Source: Bacillus sp. Bos-x628
GTDB lineage: Bacteria; Bacillota; Bacilli; Bacillales; Bacillaceae
Length of the DNA: 64,000 nt
Assembly (NCBI RefSeq): GCF_040500475.1
Contig: NZ_CP159358.1
Span: forward strand, 3,161,052-3,225,051
Direction of reading: 5' to 3'
The notes beneath the pieces are model-generated. The model ran no database searches. It was not told where the DNA came from and was given only the letters and a program-made list of their open reading frames with translations. Position numbers and translations under genes: made by a program. Below are positions 27,285-37,591 of this stretch, piece by piece. Each line of letters begins with the position of its first letter. Position 1 is the first letter of the stretch.

Positions 27285-28319
27285 ATGCAAGAAACGTTAA
27301 AACAGCTAGAACAAGAGGCGGTAGCGAAGGTAGAAGCAGCCGACTCACTCAAAGAGGTAAATGATATTCGTGTTCAATATTTAGGGAAAAAAGGACCCAT
27401 CACAGAAGTACTTCGTGGAATGGGAAAGCTCTCCGCTGATGAAAGACCGAAAATGGGGGCACTCGCAAACGAAGTAAGAGAGCGTATTGCAAATGCAATT
27501 GCTGAAAAAAATGAACAACTGGAAGCTGAAGAAGTAAAAAAACAACTAGCTTCCCAAACGATTGATGTCACATTGCCGGCAAGTCCAATTAAAATGGGGG
27601 CAAGACATCCACTAACGATTGTTGTAGAGGATATTGAAGATTTATTGATCGGGATGGGCTATACCGTAGAGGAAGGTCCTGAGGTTGAAACGGATTATTA
27701 TAACTTTGAGGCATTGAACCTTCCAAAGGAACACCCTGCGCGTGATATGCAGGATAGTTTCTACATTACTGAAGATACGCTGATGAGAACACAAACCTCT
27801 CCAGTCCAAGCACGTACACTTGAGAAATATAAAGGCCAAGGTCCTGTGAAGATTATCTGCCCTGGTAAGGTATATAGAAGAGACAGTGATGATGCAACCC
27901 ATTCACATCAATTCATGCAAATCGAAGGGCTTGTTGTTGATCACAATATTAGCATGAGTGACTTAAAAGGAACGTTAGAGACAGTTGCCAAAAAGATGTT
28001 TGGTGAAGATCGTGAAATTAGATTGCGCCCAAGCTTTTTCCCATTTACAGAACCATCAGTTGAAGTCGACGTCTCATGCTTTAAATGTGGAAGTAAAGGC
28101 TGTTCAGTATGTAAGGGGACAGGCTGGATTGAAATTTTAGGTGCTGGTATGGTTCACCCGAATGTACTTAAAATGAGCGGATTTGATCCAAATATTTATC
28201 AAGGTTTTGCTTTTGGAATGGGCGTTGAACGTATTGCGATGCTGAAATACGGTATCGATGATATTCGCCATTTCTACACAAATGATATTAGATTCATAAA
28301 GCAATTTAAGCAGGACTAA
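27285..28319 (+). CDS. pheS: Phenylalanyl-tRNA synthetase alpha chain
   Basis: 344-residue catalytic subunit of the heterotetrameric enzyme. An N-terminal coiled coil (~1-85) leads to the class II core: motif 1 H-P-L-T, motif 2 with [15 protein letters not shown], and motif 3 [11 protein letters not shown]. An inserted zinc-like C-x2-C pair (C-F-K-C ... C-S-V-C) is present. AGGAGGAT precedes the ATG. pheT follows after 15 bases and both are under the Phe T-box. Confidence 0.97.
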   Translation: MQETLKQLEQEAVAKVEAADSLKEVNDIRVQYLGKKGPITEVLRGMGKLSADERPKMGALANEVRERIANAIAEKNEQLEAEEVKKQLASQTIDVTLPASPIKMGARHPLTIVVEDIEDLLIGMGYTVEEGPEVETDYYNFEALNLPKEHPARDMQDSFYITEDTLMRTQTSPVQARTLEKYKGQGPVKIICPGKVYRRDSDDATHSHQFMQIEGLVVDHNISMSDLKGTLETVAKKMFGEDREIRLRPSFFPFTEPSVEVDVSCFKCGSKGCSVCKGTGWIEILGAGMVHPNVLKMSGFDPNIYQGFAFGMGVERIAMLKYGIDDIRHFYTNDIRFIKQFKQD

Positions 28320-28334
28320 GAGGAGGAAATCATC

Positions 28335-30749
28335 ATGTTTGTTTCATATAAATGGTTAGAAGACTATGTAGATTTAGAAGGCATTCAGCCGGCTGAATTA
28401 GCAGAAAAAATCACAAAAAGCGGAATTGAAGTAGAGGCGGTTGAGTATAAAGGTGAAGGCATGAAAGGTGTGGTTGTCGGTCACGTGATCGAGTGTGAAC
28501 AGCACCCTAATGCTGATAAATTAAATAAATGTCTTGTCGATATCGGTGAAGAAGCACCTGTACAAATTATATGCGGGGCTCCTAATGTCGATAAAGGACA
28601 GTATGTGGCGGTAGCTACTGTTGGCGCTGTCCTTCCTGGCAATTTTAAAATAAAAAAAGCAAAACTGCGCGGCGAAGAGTCTCATGGGATGATTTGTTCA
28701 CTGCAAGAATTAGGAGTAGAAAGTAAACTCGTACCAAAGAAATATGCAGACGGCATTTTTGTGTTCCCAAATGATGTTCAGCCAGGAGCTGATGCACTTC
28801 AGGCACTTCAATTAGATGATGCTGTGCTGGAGCTTGGTTTAACACCGAACCGTGCTGATGCACTGAATATGCTTGGTGTTGCCTATGAAGTTGCGGCCAT
28901 TCTAGGTCGTGATGTCAAACTGCCTGACACAATATATCAATCTTCAACAGAAAAAGCAGCAGACTACATTTCTGTGCAAATTGATGATCAAGAAGCAAAT
29001 CCTCTTTATGCAGCAAAAATCATTAAAAATGTGAAGATTGGACCTGCACCATTATGGATACAAACAAGACTCATGAATGCAGGTATTCGCCCTATTAACA
29101 ACGTAGTGGATATTACGAATTTTGTCTTGCTTGAATATGGTCAGCCACTTCATGCATTTGATTATGACCGGTTTGATTCTAAGAAGGTAGTTGTCCGCAA
29201 GGCCGCTGAGGGCGAAGTCATTCAAACATTAGATGCCCAAGAACGTACATTGTCATCTGAGCACCTTGTTATTACAAACGGCTCAAAGGCTCACGCTGTA
29301 GCAGGTGTGATGGGAGGTTTTGAATCGGAGGTGCATGATGAGACGACAACGATTTTATTAGAAGCTGCTTATTTTAACGGTCAAACGGTTCGTCAAGCAT
29401 CTAGAGACTTAGGACTTCGCAGTGAATCAAGTACACGTTTTGAAAAAGGGTTAGATCCGCAACGTGTGAAACCGGCAGCAGAGAGAGCGGCGCAATTGAT
29501 CAGTGTCTATGCAGGCGGTGAAGTGCTTAGTGGAACTGTAGAGGAAAATCACATAGAACCGAAAATGAATGTCATTCATGTATCCACTGAACGTGTGAAC
29601 AAAGTGCTTGGAATGAACATTTCAAAAGAAGAGATGATTCATATTTTCAACAAACTTGGCTTTGCAGTTGGAGAATCAAACGATGTTCTTGTCGTTACGG
29701 TCCCTTCTCGCAGAATGGATATTACCATTGAGGAAGACTTAATTGAGGAAGTGGCTCGTTTATATGGTTACGATAATATTCCCTCTACACTTCCTGCTAC
29801 AGGTGGAACCGTTGGCGGCCTTACACGATACCAAGTGAAACGCAGAAAGGTCAGACGTTTCTTAGAGGGTGCAGGGCTCTCGCAAGCGATTACGTATTCA
29901 TTAACGAATCAGCACAAGTCAACAGCTTTTGCTCTGCACTCGGCTTATCAAACGAAACTATCTCTTCCAATGAGTGAAGAGCGAAGTGTATTAAGACAAA
30001 GTCTTCTTCCGAACTTACTCGATTCTGTCGCTTATAACTTGGCAAGACAAGCTGATTCATTCGGACTTTATGAGACAGGTTCTGTTTTCCTAGCAGAAGA
30101 CGAAGGCGCAAAGCCAATAGAGAAAGAGCATGTTGCTTGTGCTATTACAGGCTTATGGCATAAAAATCTTTGGCAGGGGGAGAAGAAAGCTGTTGATTTT
30201 TATGTCGCAAAGGGGATTACTGAAGGGCTGTTTGAAAAGCTTGGTGTATCAGATCAAATCACATATGTTCAAGCAGAGCGTGAAGGTCTTCATCCAGGAC
30301 GTACAGCAGATGTTCAATTAAATGGAAAGGTCATCGGTTTTGTTGCTGAGCTTCATCCGGTGGTTGAAAAGGAATTAGACTTAAAAGAAACATATGTCTT
30401 TGAATTGGATTTAACGGATGTTATAACGGCTGAAACAGAGAGTATGAAATATAAAGCCATTCCGCGATTCCCAGCTGTAACAAGAGATATTGCCCTTGTC
30501 GTAGATCAGCATATTTCAAGCGGACAGTTAGAACGGGTTATTTATGAAGCGGGTGGCAGTTTGCTTACCGATCTTTCAGTCTTTGATGTGTATGAAGGTG
30601 AGCATATGGAAGAAGGAAAGAAATCCGTTGCTTTTTCTCTGCAATATTTAAACCCAGACCAAACATTAACAGAAGAAGAAGTGACAGCCGTTCATACAAA
30701 GGTATTAAAAGCACTAGAAGATACGTATCAAGCCGTCTTACGTGGATAA
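28335..30749 (+). CDS. pheT: Phenylalanyl-tRNA synthetase beta chain
   Basis: 804-residue structural and editing subunit. In order: a tRNA-binding OB fold (~40-155), B3/B4 editing domain (~210-390), B5 domain (~405-480), a catalytic-like core (~490-690) and an FDX-anticodon binding domain (~710-803, [13 protein letters not shown]). Length agrees with Bacillus PheT. The ribosome site AAGAGGAGG sits just after the pheS stop. A shared terminator with rnhC follows. Confidence 0.97.
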   Translation: MFVSYKWLEDYVDLEGIQPAELAEKITKSGIEVEAVEYKGEGMKGVVVGHVIECEQHPNADKLNKCLVDIGEEAPVQIICGAPNVDKGQYVAVATVGAVLPGNFKIKKAKLRGEESHGMICSLQELGVESKLVPKKYADGIFVFPNDVQPGADALQALQLDDAVLELGLTPNRADALNMLGVAYEVAAILGRDVKLPDTIYQSSTEKAADYISVQIDDQEANPLYAAKIIKNVKIGPAPLWIQTRLMNAGIRPINNVVDITNFVLLEYGQPLHAFDYDRFDSKKVVVRKAAEGEVIQTLDAQERTLSSEHLVITNGSKAHAVAGVMGGFESEVHDETTTILLEAAYFNGQTVRQASRDLGLRSESSTRFEKGLDPQRVKPAAERAAQLISVYAGGEVLSGTVEENHIEPKMNVIHVSTERVNKVLGMNISKEEMIHIFNKLGFAVGESNDVLVVTVPSRRMDITIEEDLIEEVARLYGYDNIPSTLPATGGTVGGLTRYQVKRRKVRRFLEGAGLSQAITYSLTNQHKSTAFALHSAYQTKLSLPMSEERSVLRQSLLPNLLDSVAYNLARQADSFGLYETGSVFLAEDEGAKPIEKEHVACAITGLWHKNLWQGEKKAVDFYVAKGITEGLFEKLGVSDQITYVQAEREGLHPGRTADVQLNGKVIGFVAELHPVVEKELDLKETYVFELDLTDVITAETESMKYKAIPRFPAVTRDIALVVDQHISSGQLERVIYEAGGSLLTDLSVFDVYEGEHMEEGKKSVAFSLQYLNPDQTLTEEEVTAVHTKVLKALEDTYQAVLRG

Positions 30750-30795
30750 TGAAAAAGGAGCTGCAGCCTCATGTGCCGCAGCCCCTTTTTTTAAT
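30750..30795. terminator. Bidirectional terminator between pheT and rnhC
   Basis: AAAAAGGAGCTGC...GCAGCCCCTTTTTTT; the stem is flanked by A and T runs, as expected between convergent genes. Confidence 0.85.
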
Positions 30796-31717
30796 GCAAT
30801 AATTTTTTTGCTTTTTGTGTGTTAGCAAAGTGCAGTTTTGTAAATTGTCGTAAAGCGTCTTCGCCATGGAGTTTGATCAGTTTTGCAGCCGCCTTGTCTA
30901 CATGAGGACCTGCTCCTTTTGGGATGTCAAAGCCGGCTGCTTTTGATAATTTATCCATCTCTATTAAAAAGGCATACCTTGCGATAATTGAAGCAGCAGC
31001 AACAGATAAATGAATCCCTTCGGCTTTTGTGCTGAAGTATGTGCGCTCTTTAATAATCTTTCTCCCTGTAAGATGCTTGAAATAAATGCTGGGTTCCGCA
31101 AATTGATCAATTAAAATGGCTTCTGGTTTTCTGCCATCCAGCTTGTCAAGAACAGAGGTGATGACTTGGTTATGAAGCAGGGCCTTCATTTTTCCTTGGC
31201 TCATGCCCTTTTCCTGCATTGTATTGTACTTTTCATTGCGAAGGACAAGCAGGCTGAACGGGATGGTTTTTATGAGATCTTTGGCGATATTGATAATGTG
31301 CGAATCTTTTAGACCTTTAGAGTCTTTGACGCCAAGCTCTTTCATAAGCGCAAGCTGACTTGAATCAACATATGCTGCACAGACAGTTATTGGTCCAAAA
31401 TAATCACCAGTGCCTACCTCGTCTGAGCCGATAACCGACATTGAAGCAATGTTGGCAGGAGGTGTATATTTGGTCACGACAGGTGTTTTTTTACTTTTTG
31501 CATCAGCTTTCTTTAAGTGGCTGAAGTGACCTGCTTCAGCTGCTGCTTTTTGTCCTTGAAACAGGACTTTTCCTGATTGATAGGCTGTAATCGTACAGCC
31601 TGGAACCTTTGCTTGAAATAGTGCGCCTCTTGGCAAGGTGTCAGTCAAATGGTGAGCATACACGCTCTTTATCTTCTTCATGTCTTCTGAAGTTGCTTTT
31701 AAGACGGATTGGGGCAC
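30791..31717 (-). CDS. rnhC: Ribonuclease HIII
   Basis: 308-residue RNase HIII, which cleaves the RNA strand of RNA-DNA hybrids and R-loops. An N-terminal TBP-like substrate-binding domain (~1-75) precedes the RNase H fold; the catalytic acids begin with D99-E100 in G-S-D-E-V-G-T-G-D-Y-F-G-P, and D-Q-F-A-E-P carries a further Asp. The start is GTG (31715-31717), preceded on the minus strand by AAAAAGGAG. It is divergent from zapA, as in B. subtilis. Confidence 0.95.
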   Translation of the reverse strand: MPQSVLKATSEDMKKIKSVYAHHLTDTLPRGALFQAKVPGCTITAYQSGKVLFQGQKAAAEAGHFSHLKKADAKSKKTPVVTKYTPPANIASMSVIGSDEVGTGDYFGPITVCAAYVDSSQLALMKELGVKDSKGLKDSHIINIAKDLIKTIPFSLLVLRNEKYNTMQEKGMSQGKMKALLHNQVITSVLDKLDGRKPEAILIDQFAEPSIYFKHLTGRKIIKERTYFSTKAEGIHLSVAAASIIARYAFLIEMDKLSKAAGFDIPKGAGPHVDKAAAKLIKLHGEDALRQFTKLHFANTQKAKKLLH

Positions 31718-31850
31718 AGTGGATAACTCCTTTTTCCTTGATATTATTGATTTCTAAAGTGTACCATAACAGGGAAGGGCTCGTCTTTCCATTCAATGTC
31801 TAAACATGTTATGATAGAGACTAGGATTCTCGTGGAATGGAGGAGAAACG

Positions 31851-32108
31851 TTGTCTGACGGCGGTAAAACGAAAACAACAGTTGAGATTTACGGACAGTC
31901 CTATACAATCATCGGTCAAGAGACGAAGATGCATATGCGACATGTTGCTTCAATTGTTGATGATAAAATGAGAGAAATAAATGAAAAAAACCCATATCTT
32001 GATATAAACAAATTAGCTGTACTGACAGCAGTCAATGTCGTCCACGACTATTTGAAATTAAAAGAGCAATACGAAAAACTTGAGCTTCAGCTTAAAGAAA
32101 AGGAATGA
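31851..32108 (+). CDS. zapA: Cell division protein ZapA
   Basis: 85-residue FtsZ-bundling protein. The N-terminal beta portion ([13 protein letters not shown]) is followed by a long coiled coil (~28-85, [16 protein letters not shown]). The start is TTG with ATGGAGGAG upstream. It overlaps no upstream gene; yshB begins 7 bases after its stop, so the two are co-transcribed. Confidence 0.93.
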   Translation: MSDGGKTKTTVEIYGQSYTIIGQETKMHMRHVASIVDDKMREINEKNPYLDINKLAVLTAVNVVHDYLKLKEQYEKLELQLKEKE

Positions 32109-32115
32109 AATCACC

Positions 32116-32649
32116 GTGATCGATATCATCATTTTGTTTTTGCTTCTTATGGGAACGCTTGTCGGTCTAAAACGCGGGTTTATTCTTCAATTTATTAAAT
32201 TGATTAGCTTTGTTGTTTCTATTTTAGTGGCTTCTATGCTTTATCAGTCGCTTGCACCACAGCTTACGTGGATTCCGTCACCTCATTTTAGCGGAGGTCA
32301 ATCGCAGCTTGCTTTCATTAGTGGGAACTTAGAAACAGCTTATTATAATACTATTGCGTTTATCATTCTGTTTATCTTGACAAAAATCCTGCTTGCCATC
32401 ATTGGCGGACTGCTCACAACCATTGCAAGTATACCCGTGATTAAGCAGGTAAACAAACTGCTTGGCGCTGTTTTAGGATTTCTTGAAACGTATTTATTTG
32501 TGTTTATTCTATTGTTTGTCACTGCATTACTTCCAGTCGATGCGCTGCAAACGATGATAAGCAAATCAGTATTAGCAGATGTGATCGTAGGCAACACCCC
32601 TTATCTGTCCAGTCTTGTGAAAGACTTATGGACGACGTATGGAGCTTAA
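32116..32649 (+). CDS. yshB: CvpA-family membrane protein YshB
   Basis: 177-residue protein with four membrane segments (~1-22, 25-45, 80-102, 115-140), of the CvpA/colicin V production family; function in Bacillus unknown. The GTG at 32116 gives V-I-D-I-I-I-L-F and matches the 177-residue B. subtilis protein; the longer frame from 32080 overlaps zapA. The ribosome site AAAGGA lies within the zapA end, indicating translational coupling. A terminator follows. Confidence 0.85.
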   Translation: MIDIIILFLLLMGTLVGLKRGFILQFIKLISFVVSILVASMLYQSLAPQLTWIPSPHFSGGQSQLAFISGNLETAYYNTIAFIILFILTKILLAIIGGLLTTIASIPVIKQVNKLLGAVLGFLETYLFVFILLFVTALLPVDALQTMISKSVLADVIVGNTPYLSSLVKDLWTTYGA

Positions 32650-32681
32650 AAACTTCTCCTTTCTTGGAGAAGTTTTTTCTC
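32648..32681 (+). terminator. Terminator after yshB
   Basis: AAAAACTTCTCC...GGAGAAGTTTTTT stem-loop with T run, starting at the yshB stop codon. Confidence 0.9.
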
Positions 32682-32764
32682 ATTCCATGACTTGAAGTTG
32701 TCGGAAGAAGGAAAAGTTTATATATTTATAAAGGAAGATGCCAAAGTGGCTGGAGGATGAGATG

Positions 32765-34477
32765 ATGAATAAAAAAGATATTATCAAACTTCTTGAAACA
32801 ATTGCAGTTTATATGGAATTAAAAGGAGATAACCCTTTCAAAGTATCGGCCTTTCGCAAAGCAGCAGCGGCGCTTGAACAAGATGACCGTAGCCTTTCTC
32901 AAATAGATAATCTATTAACATTACCTGGAATCGGCAAAGGAACTTATGCCGTGATCACTGAGTATATTGAAAAAGGACGATCAGAGACACTTGAACAATT
33001 AAAAAAGGAAGTGCCTGAAGGACTGATCCCATTATTAAAACTGCCAGGATTGGGCGGGAAAAAGATCGCAAAACTTTACCAAGAACTTGGTGTACATGAT
33101 GCTCAATCTTTAAAAGAAGCGTGTGAGACGGAGAAAGTCCAATCATTAGCTGGCTTTGGTAAAAAAACAGAGGAAAAAATCCTCACAGCGCTCGAGGAAG
33201 CAGGTAAGCAACCAGAACGTTTGCCGATCGGTTTTGCTTTAGATGTAGCAGAGCGTATTGATCATGCGCTTGAACACATGAACGGAATTATCCGATTTTC
33301 TAGAGCAGGCAGTTTAAGACGTGCGTGCGAAACAGTGAAGGACTTAGATTACATCATTGCAACGGAACACCCTGAACAGGTAAGAGAGCAACTCGTTGCA
33401 CTAAATGATGTGAAAGACATCATTGCAAGCGGAGATACGAAGGTATCCGTTATGCTTGCATTAGATTTTGAGATTAGTGTGGATTTCCGTCTTGTGACAT
33501 CAGAGCAATTTGCCACAACGTTACATCATTTCACTGGATCGAAGGATCATAACATCAGAATGAGGCAAATTGCAAAAGAACGCGGTGAGCGCATTAGCGA
33601 ATACGGTGTAGAAACAATTGAAACTGGAGAAGTAAAAACATTTAAAGACGAAACCGCTTTTTATGCACATTTTCAACTTCCGCTGATTCCGCCGGAAATT
33701 CGTGAAACCGGAGCGGAGATTGATTCGTATAAAGAAAGTATGCAATTTATTGAACTACAAGATATAAAAGGTGACCTTCATATGCACTCAACTTGGAGTG
33801 ACGGAGCGTTCTCTATACGTGAAATGGCAGAAGCATGTATCGCAAGAGGCTACGAATACATGGCAATTACAGATCACTCGCAATATTTAAAAGTAGCAAA
33901 CGGATTAACAAAAGAACGACTGCGGCTTCAAGCAAAAGAAATTGACAAGCTCAATCAGGAATTCGAGCATTTTCACATTTTCAAAGGGGTCGAAATGGAT
34001 ATTCTGCCGGATGGATCATTAGATTATGATGATGAATTTTTAGCTGAAATGGATTTTGTCATTGCTTCCATTCATTCTAGCTTTTCACAGCCGGAGGAAG
34101 TGATAATGAAACGTCTTGAGACTGCGCTTCAAAATCAGCATGTGGATGTCATTGCGCATCCAACTGGGCGTTTGATTGGAAGGCGAGATGGCTATGCCTT
34201 GAATATTGATCAGCTTATTGAACTTGCCAAGCAAACGGGAACAGCATTAGAGTTAAACAGTCATCCATCAAGACTTGATTTGAAAACAGAGCATTTAATG
34301 AAAGCGAATGAAGCAGGTGTGAACATTATGATCAATACAGATGCTCACAACATCGCCATGCTAGATCATATGGAAATCGGTGTCACAGCTGCGAGAAAAG
34401 GTTGGACACCAAAAGCAAATGTCGTGAACACATTTTCACTCAAAGAGATGAAAAAGTTTTTAACGCGTGACAGGTAG
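32765..34477 (+). CDS. polX: DNA polymerase X with PHP domain
   Basis: 570-residue family X polymerase/3'-5' exonuclease for base-excision repair. The N-terminal part has two helix-hairpin-helix motifs (L-P-G-I-G-K-G-T and L-P-G-L-G-G-K-K) and the nucleotidyltransferase core with G-S-L-R-R and D-L-D-Y-I-I. The C-terminal PHP domain starts G-D-L-H-M-H-S-T-W-S-D-G and ends with N-T-D-A-H metal ligands. ATG 32762 and 32765 are adjacent and 32738 lies further upstream; 32765 gives exactly the 570 residues of B. subtilis PolX. mutS2 follows after 18 bases. Confidence 0.95.
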   Translation: MNKKDIIKLLETIAVYMELKGDNPFKVSAFRKAAAALEQDDRSLSQIDNLLTLPGIGKGTYAVITEYIEKGRSETLEQLKKEVPEGLIPLLKLPGLGGKKIAKLYQELGVHDAQSLKEACETEKVQSLAGFGKKTEEKILTALEEAGKQPERLPIGFALDVAERIDHALEHMNGIIRFSRAGSLRRACETVKDLDYIIATEHPEQVREQLVALNDVKDIIASGDTKVSVMLALDFEISVDFRLVTSEQFATTLHHFTGSKDHNIRMRQIAKERGERISEYGVETIETGEVKTFKDETAFYAHFQLPLIPPEIRETGAEIDSYKESMQFIELQDIKGDLHMHSTWSDGAFSIREMAEACIARGYEYMAITDHSQYLKVANGLTKERLRLQAKEIDKLNQEFEHFHIFKGVEMDILPDGSLDYDDEFLAEMDFVIASIHSSFSQPEEVIMKRLETALQNQHVDVIAHPTGRLIGRRDGYALNIDQLIELAKQTGTALELNSHPSRLDLKTEHLMKANEAGVNIMINTDAHNIAMLDHMEIGVTAARKGWTPKANVVNTFSLKEMKKFLTRDR

Positions 34478-34495
34478 TCGTTAGGAGGCTGTACA

Positions 34496-36856
34496 ATGCT
34501 GCAACAAAAAGTGTTAGCATCATTAGAATTTCATAAAGTAAAAGAAAAAGTGATGTCATATGCTGCATCCACCCTAGGGAAAGAGAGGGTACAGGACTTA
34601 ACCCCGCTCACAGATATTGAAACCATAAAGCATCTGCTGGAAGAGGTGGCAGAAGCACAAGATGTGATTCGTTTAAAAGGGTCTGCGCCTTTTGGCGGTT
34701 TAACAGATATTAGACGAGGAGTCAAACGGGCAGAAATTGGCAGTACATTAAGTCCCTCTGAGCTAATGGAGATCGCAGGACTATTATATGCTGTGAAAAA
34801 CATGAAGCACTTTCTCTTATCCATGTATGAAGATGGTGTCGATATACCACGCCTTCATGCATATGCAGAGACATTAATTTTACTGCCTGAATTGAGAAAA
34901 GAGATCGAGAGCTCTATTGGTGATAATGGGGAAGTGCTTGACCATGCGACTCCGGCGTTACGCGCGCTGCGCACACAATTACGCTCATTAGAATCAAAGG
35001 TGCGTGATCAATTAGAATCTATGATTCGTTCACAATCTGCTTCAAAAATGTTGTCAGATACAATTGTGACGATTCGAAATGATCGCTTTGTTATCCCTGT
35101 CAAGCAAGAGTATCGCTCGAATTATGGCGGGATTGTTCATGACCAATCCTCTTCTGGGGCGACACTTTTTATTGAGCCTCAGGTCGTGGTGGATTTGAAC
35201 AATACATTGCAGCAAACTCGCCTAAAAGAAAAGCAAGAAATCGAAAGAATACTGCAAATGCTGACAGAGAGCGTTTCCGAGCATATTGATGAACTGCTTC
35301 ATAATGTAAAGGAACTTCAGACATTAGACTTTATCTTTGCAAAAGCAAAGTATGCAAAGGCAGAAAAAGCAACGAAGCCTTCTGTGAACGATCAAGGAGA
35401 GATTTATTTAAAACGGGCGAGACATCCCCTTTTACCCCGAGATCAAGTGGTGGCAAATGACATTGAGCTTGGGAAGGATTTCTCGACCATCGTGATCACA
35501 GGGCCAAATACAGGTGGGAAAACGGTCACGTTAAAAACACTGGGACTTCTCACACTCATGACGCAGGCGGGCCTTCATATTCCGGTTGAAGAAGGATCGG
35601 AAGTGGCTGTTTTTGACCAAGTATTCGCCGATATTGGAGATGAGCAATCCATTGAACAAAGCTTGAGTACTTTCTCTTCTCATATGGTCAATATTGTGGA
35701 CATTTTAAAGAATATGACCTCGAATTCACTTGTTTTATTTGACGAACTAGGCGCAGGGACAGATCCTGCTGAAGGTGCTGCACTTGCAATGAGTATATTA
35801 GATGAAGTTCATCAAACAAATGCTCGCGTCATTGCGACCACTCACTACCCTGAGCTGAAAGCATACGGATATAACCGAGAAGGTGTGACAAATGCGAGTG
35901 TAGAGTTTGATATCGAAACGTTATCACCAACGTACCGTTTGCTCATTGGTGTCCCAGGGCGGAGTAACGCTTTTGAAATTTCCAAACGTCTCGGATTGCC
36001 TGCTCACCTTATTGACAGAGCAAAAGCGGATGTACATGCAGAGCATAATGAAGTGGATCAAATGATTGCCTCATTAGAAGATAGCAAAAAACAAGCTGAA
36101 GAAGAGTTGAAAGAGACAGAATCCTATAGAAAAGAAGCGGAAAAACTGCACAAGGAGCTGCAAAAGCAAATCCTTGAATGGAATGAGAAAAAGGACAAGC
36201 TGCTAGAAGAAGCGGAACAGACAGCAAAGGAGAAAATTGAACAAGCGGTGAAAGAAGCAGAAGACATTATTCATGAGCTACGGTCTATTCAAAGTGAGCA
36301 CCGCTCGTTCAAAGAACATGAACTCATCGATGCGAGAAAGCGTCTAGAAGAAGCTGTTCCTGAATTTGATCGGAAGAAAAAAGCAGAAACAGTAAAGAAA
36401 AACGTGAGACAATTAAAACCCGGTGATGAAGTGAAAGTGCTCACGTTTGGACAAAAAGGAACCTTGCTTGAAAAAACGGGTGACAAAGAGTGGAGTGTCC
36501 AAATGGGCATTCTGAAAATGAAAGTAAAAGAAAATGACATGGAGTTTATCAAATCGGCTCCAGAATTTAAACAAGAGAAAGCCATTACGGCTGTCAAAGG
36601 GAAAGATTATCATGTATCGCTTGAACTTGATTTAAGAGGAGAGCGTTATGAAAATGCTTTAAGCAGAGTAGAGAAATATTTAGATGATGCCGTATTAGCA
36701 GGTTATCCGCGCGTGTCCATTATTCATGGTAAAGGAACCGGAGCTCTGCGAAAAGGTGTTCAAGAATTATTGAAACAGCACCGAAGTGTGAAAAATGCTC
36801 GTTTTGGAGAACAAGGCGAGGGAGGATTAGGCGTCACCATCGTCGAATTAAAGTAA
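34496..36856 (+). CDS. mutS2: MutS2 family ATPase/endonuclease
   Basis: 786-residue MutS2, which lacks the mismatch-recognition domain of MutS. The core and clamp region (~1-300) leads to an ABC-type ATPase with Walker A G-P-N-T-G-G-K-T (from residue 336) and Walker [15 protein letters not shown] long coiled coil (~515-630) and a C-terminal Smr nuclease domain (L-D-L-R-G-E-R ... H-G-K-G-T-G-A-L-R) complete it. Recent work on the family ties it to recombination control and collided-ribosome splitting. AGGAGG precedes the ATG. Confidence 0.96.
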   Translation: MLQQKVLASLEFHKVKEKVMSYAASTLGKERVQDLTPLTDIETIKHLLEEVAEAQDVIRLKGSAPFGGLTDIRRGVKRAEIGSTLSPSELMEIAGLLYAVKNMKHFLLSMYEDGVDIPRLHAYAETLILLPELRKEIESSIGDNGEVLDHATPALRALRTQLRSLESKVRDQLESMIRSQSASKMLSDTIVTIRNDRFVIPVKQEYRSNYGGIVHDQSSSGATLFIEPQVVVDLNNTLQQTRLKEKQEIERILQMLTESVSEHIDELLHNVKELQTLDFIFAKAKYAKAEKATKPSVNDQGEIYLKRARHPLLPRDQVVANDIELGKDFSTIVITGPNTGGKTVTLKTLGLLTLMTQAGLHIPVEEGSEVAVFDQVFADIGDEQSIEQSLSTFSSHMVNIVDILKNMTSNSLVLFDELGAGTDPAEGAALAMSILDEVHQTNARVIATTHYPELKAYGYNREGVTNASVEFDIETLSPTYRLLIGVPGRSNAFEISKRLGLPAHLIDRAKADVHAEHNEVDQMIASLEDSKKQAEEELKETESYRKEAEKLHKELQKQILEWNEKKDKLLEEAEQTAKEKIEQAVKEAEDIIHELRSIQSEHRSFKEHELIDARKRLEEAVPEFDRKKKAETVKKNVRQLKPGDEVKVLTFGQKGTLLEKTGDKEWSVQMGILKMKVKENDMEFIKSAPEFKQEKAITAVKGKDYHVSLELDLRGERYENALSRVEKYLDDAVLAGYPRVSIIHGKGTGALRKGVQELLKQHRSVKNARFGEQGEGGLGVTIVELK

Positions 36857-36870
36857 AAAGGAGATAACGC

Positions 36871-37275
36871 ATGAAGGCCTTTTGGGAAAATGAACTTGTG
36901 GAAATTGCCGCTTATTATAGTGTGGCAGTCCTATGTATTGTCTTATTTCTAACCGTTTTTGAACTCGTCACCTCCTATAAAAACTGGGAAGAAATTCAGC
37001 GAGGGAACTTAGCTGTTGCCATGGCGACAGGCGGGAAAATTTTTGGAATTGCGAATGTGTTTCAGCATTCCATCGCACAGCATAACTCTCTTCTTCAAAT
37101 GGTTGGATGGGGCGTTTACGGCTTTATTATGTTGCTTGTCAGCTACTTCATTTTTGAATTTTTAACACCAAGATTTAAAGTAGACAAAGAGATTGAGAAT
37201 GATAATAGAGCGGTTGGGTTTATTTCACTCATTATTTCAGTCGGGCTGTCCTATGTTGTAGCAGCCGGCATTTAA
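36871..37275 (+). CDS. yshE: DUF350 membrane protein YshE
   Basis: 134-residue integral membrane protein with four segments (~13-32, 46-62, 75-98, 110-132), of the DUF350/UPF0719 family; function unknown. The conserved segment G-N-L-A-V-A-M-A-T-G-G-K-I-F-G-I-A-N-V spans residues ~48-66. AAAAGGAGAT precedes the ATG. It lies 14 bases after mutS2 and 9 bases before a 25-codon membrane peptide gene, so all three may form one transcript. Confidence 0.9.
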   Translation: MKAFWENELVEIAAYYSVAVLCIVLFLTVFELVTSYKNWEEIQRGNLAVAMATGGKIFGIANVFQHSIAQHNSLLQMVGWGVYGFIMLLVSYFIFEFLTPRFKVDKEIENDNRAVGFISLIISVGLSYVVAAGI

Positions 37276-37284
37276 GGAGACGAC

Positions 37285-37362
37285 ATGGAAAAATTAGCAA
37301 AAGTATTAATCGTAGTTGCCTGCACTTTTGCGGTGATTGGTGCCATTTACATGTTCCTGTAA
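37285..37362 (+). CDS. 25-residue single-span membrane peptide
   Basis: A tiny ORF with ATG at 37285 and AAGGAGAC as ribosome site, 9 bases after yshE. The product (M-E-K-L-A-K-V-L-I-V-V-A ... G-A-I-Y-M-F-L) has a short charged N-terminus and one hydrophobic span of about 20 residues ending at the C-terminus. The tight spacing, strong ribosome site and coherent membrane composition support a real gene. Function unknown; association with YshE is an inference from position. Confidence 0.6.
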   Translation: MEKLAKVLIVVACTFAVIGAIYMFL

Positions 37363-37591
37363 AAATGATGAATGCGTTTTAGAAAGCTGTCAGGGTTAAT
37401 CTGGCAGCTTTTATCTCATCTGCTGACAGGATATGCATGAATCTTGTATAGAGATGCCTTTGCGGTTTTGAAACACCTGTGAAGTAATGACGGCGTGAGA
37501 ATGGACCAGGCTCTATATGAAAAAAGCAAACTGCCTCATTGAAAAGTTTGCTATAATAAGATAGTACGAAAGTTCAGGAAGGAGGGTTTTC

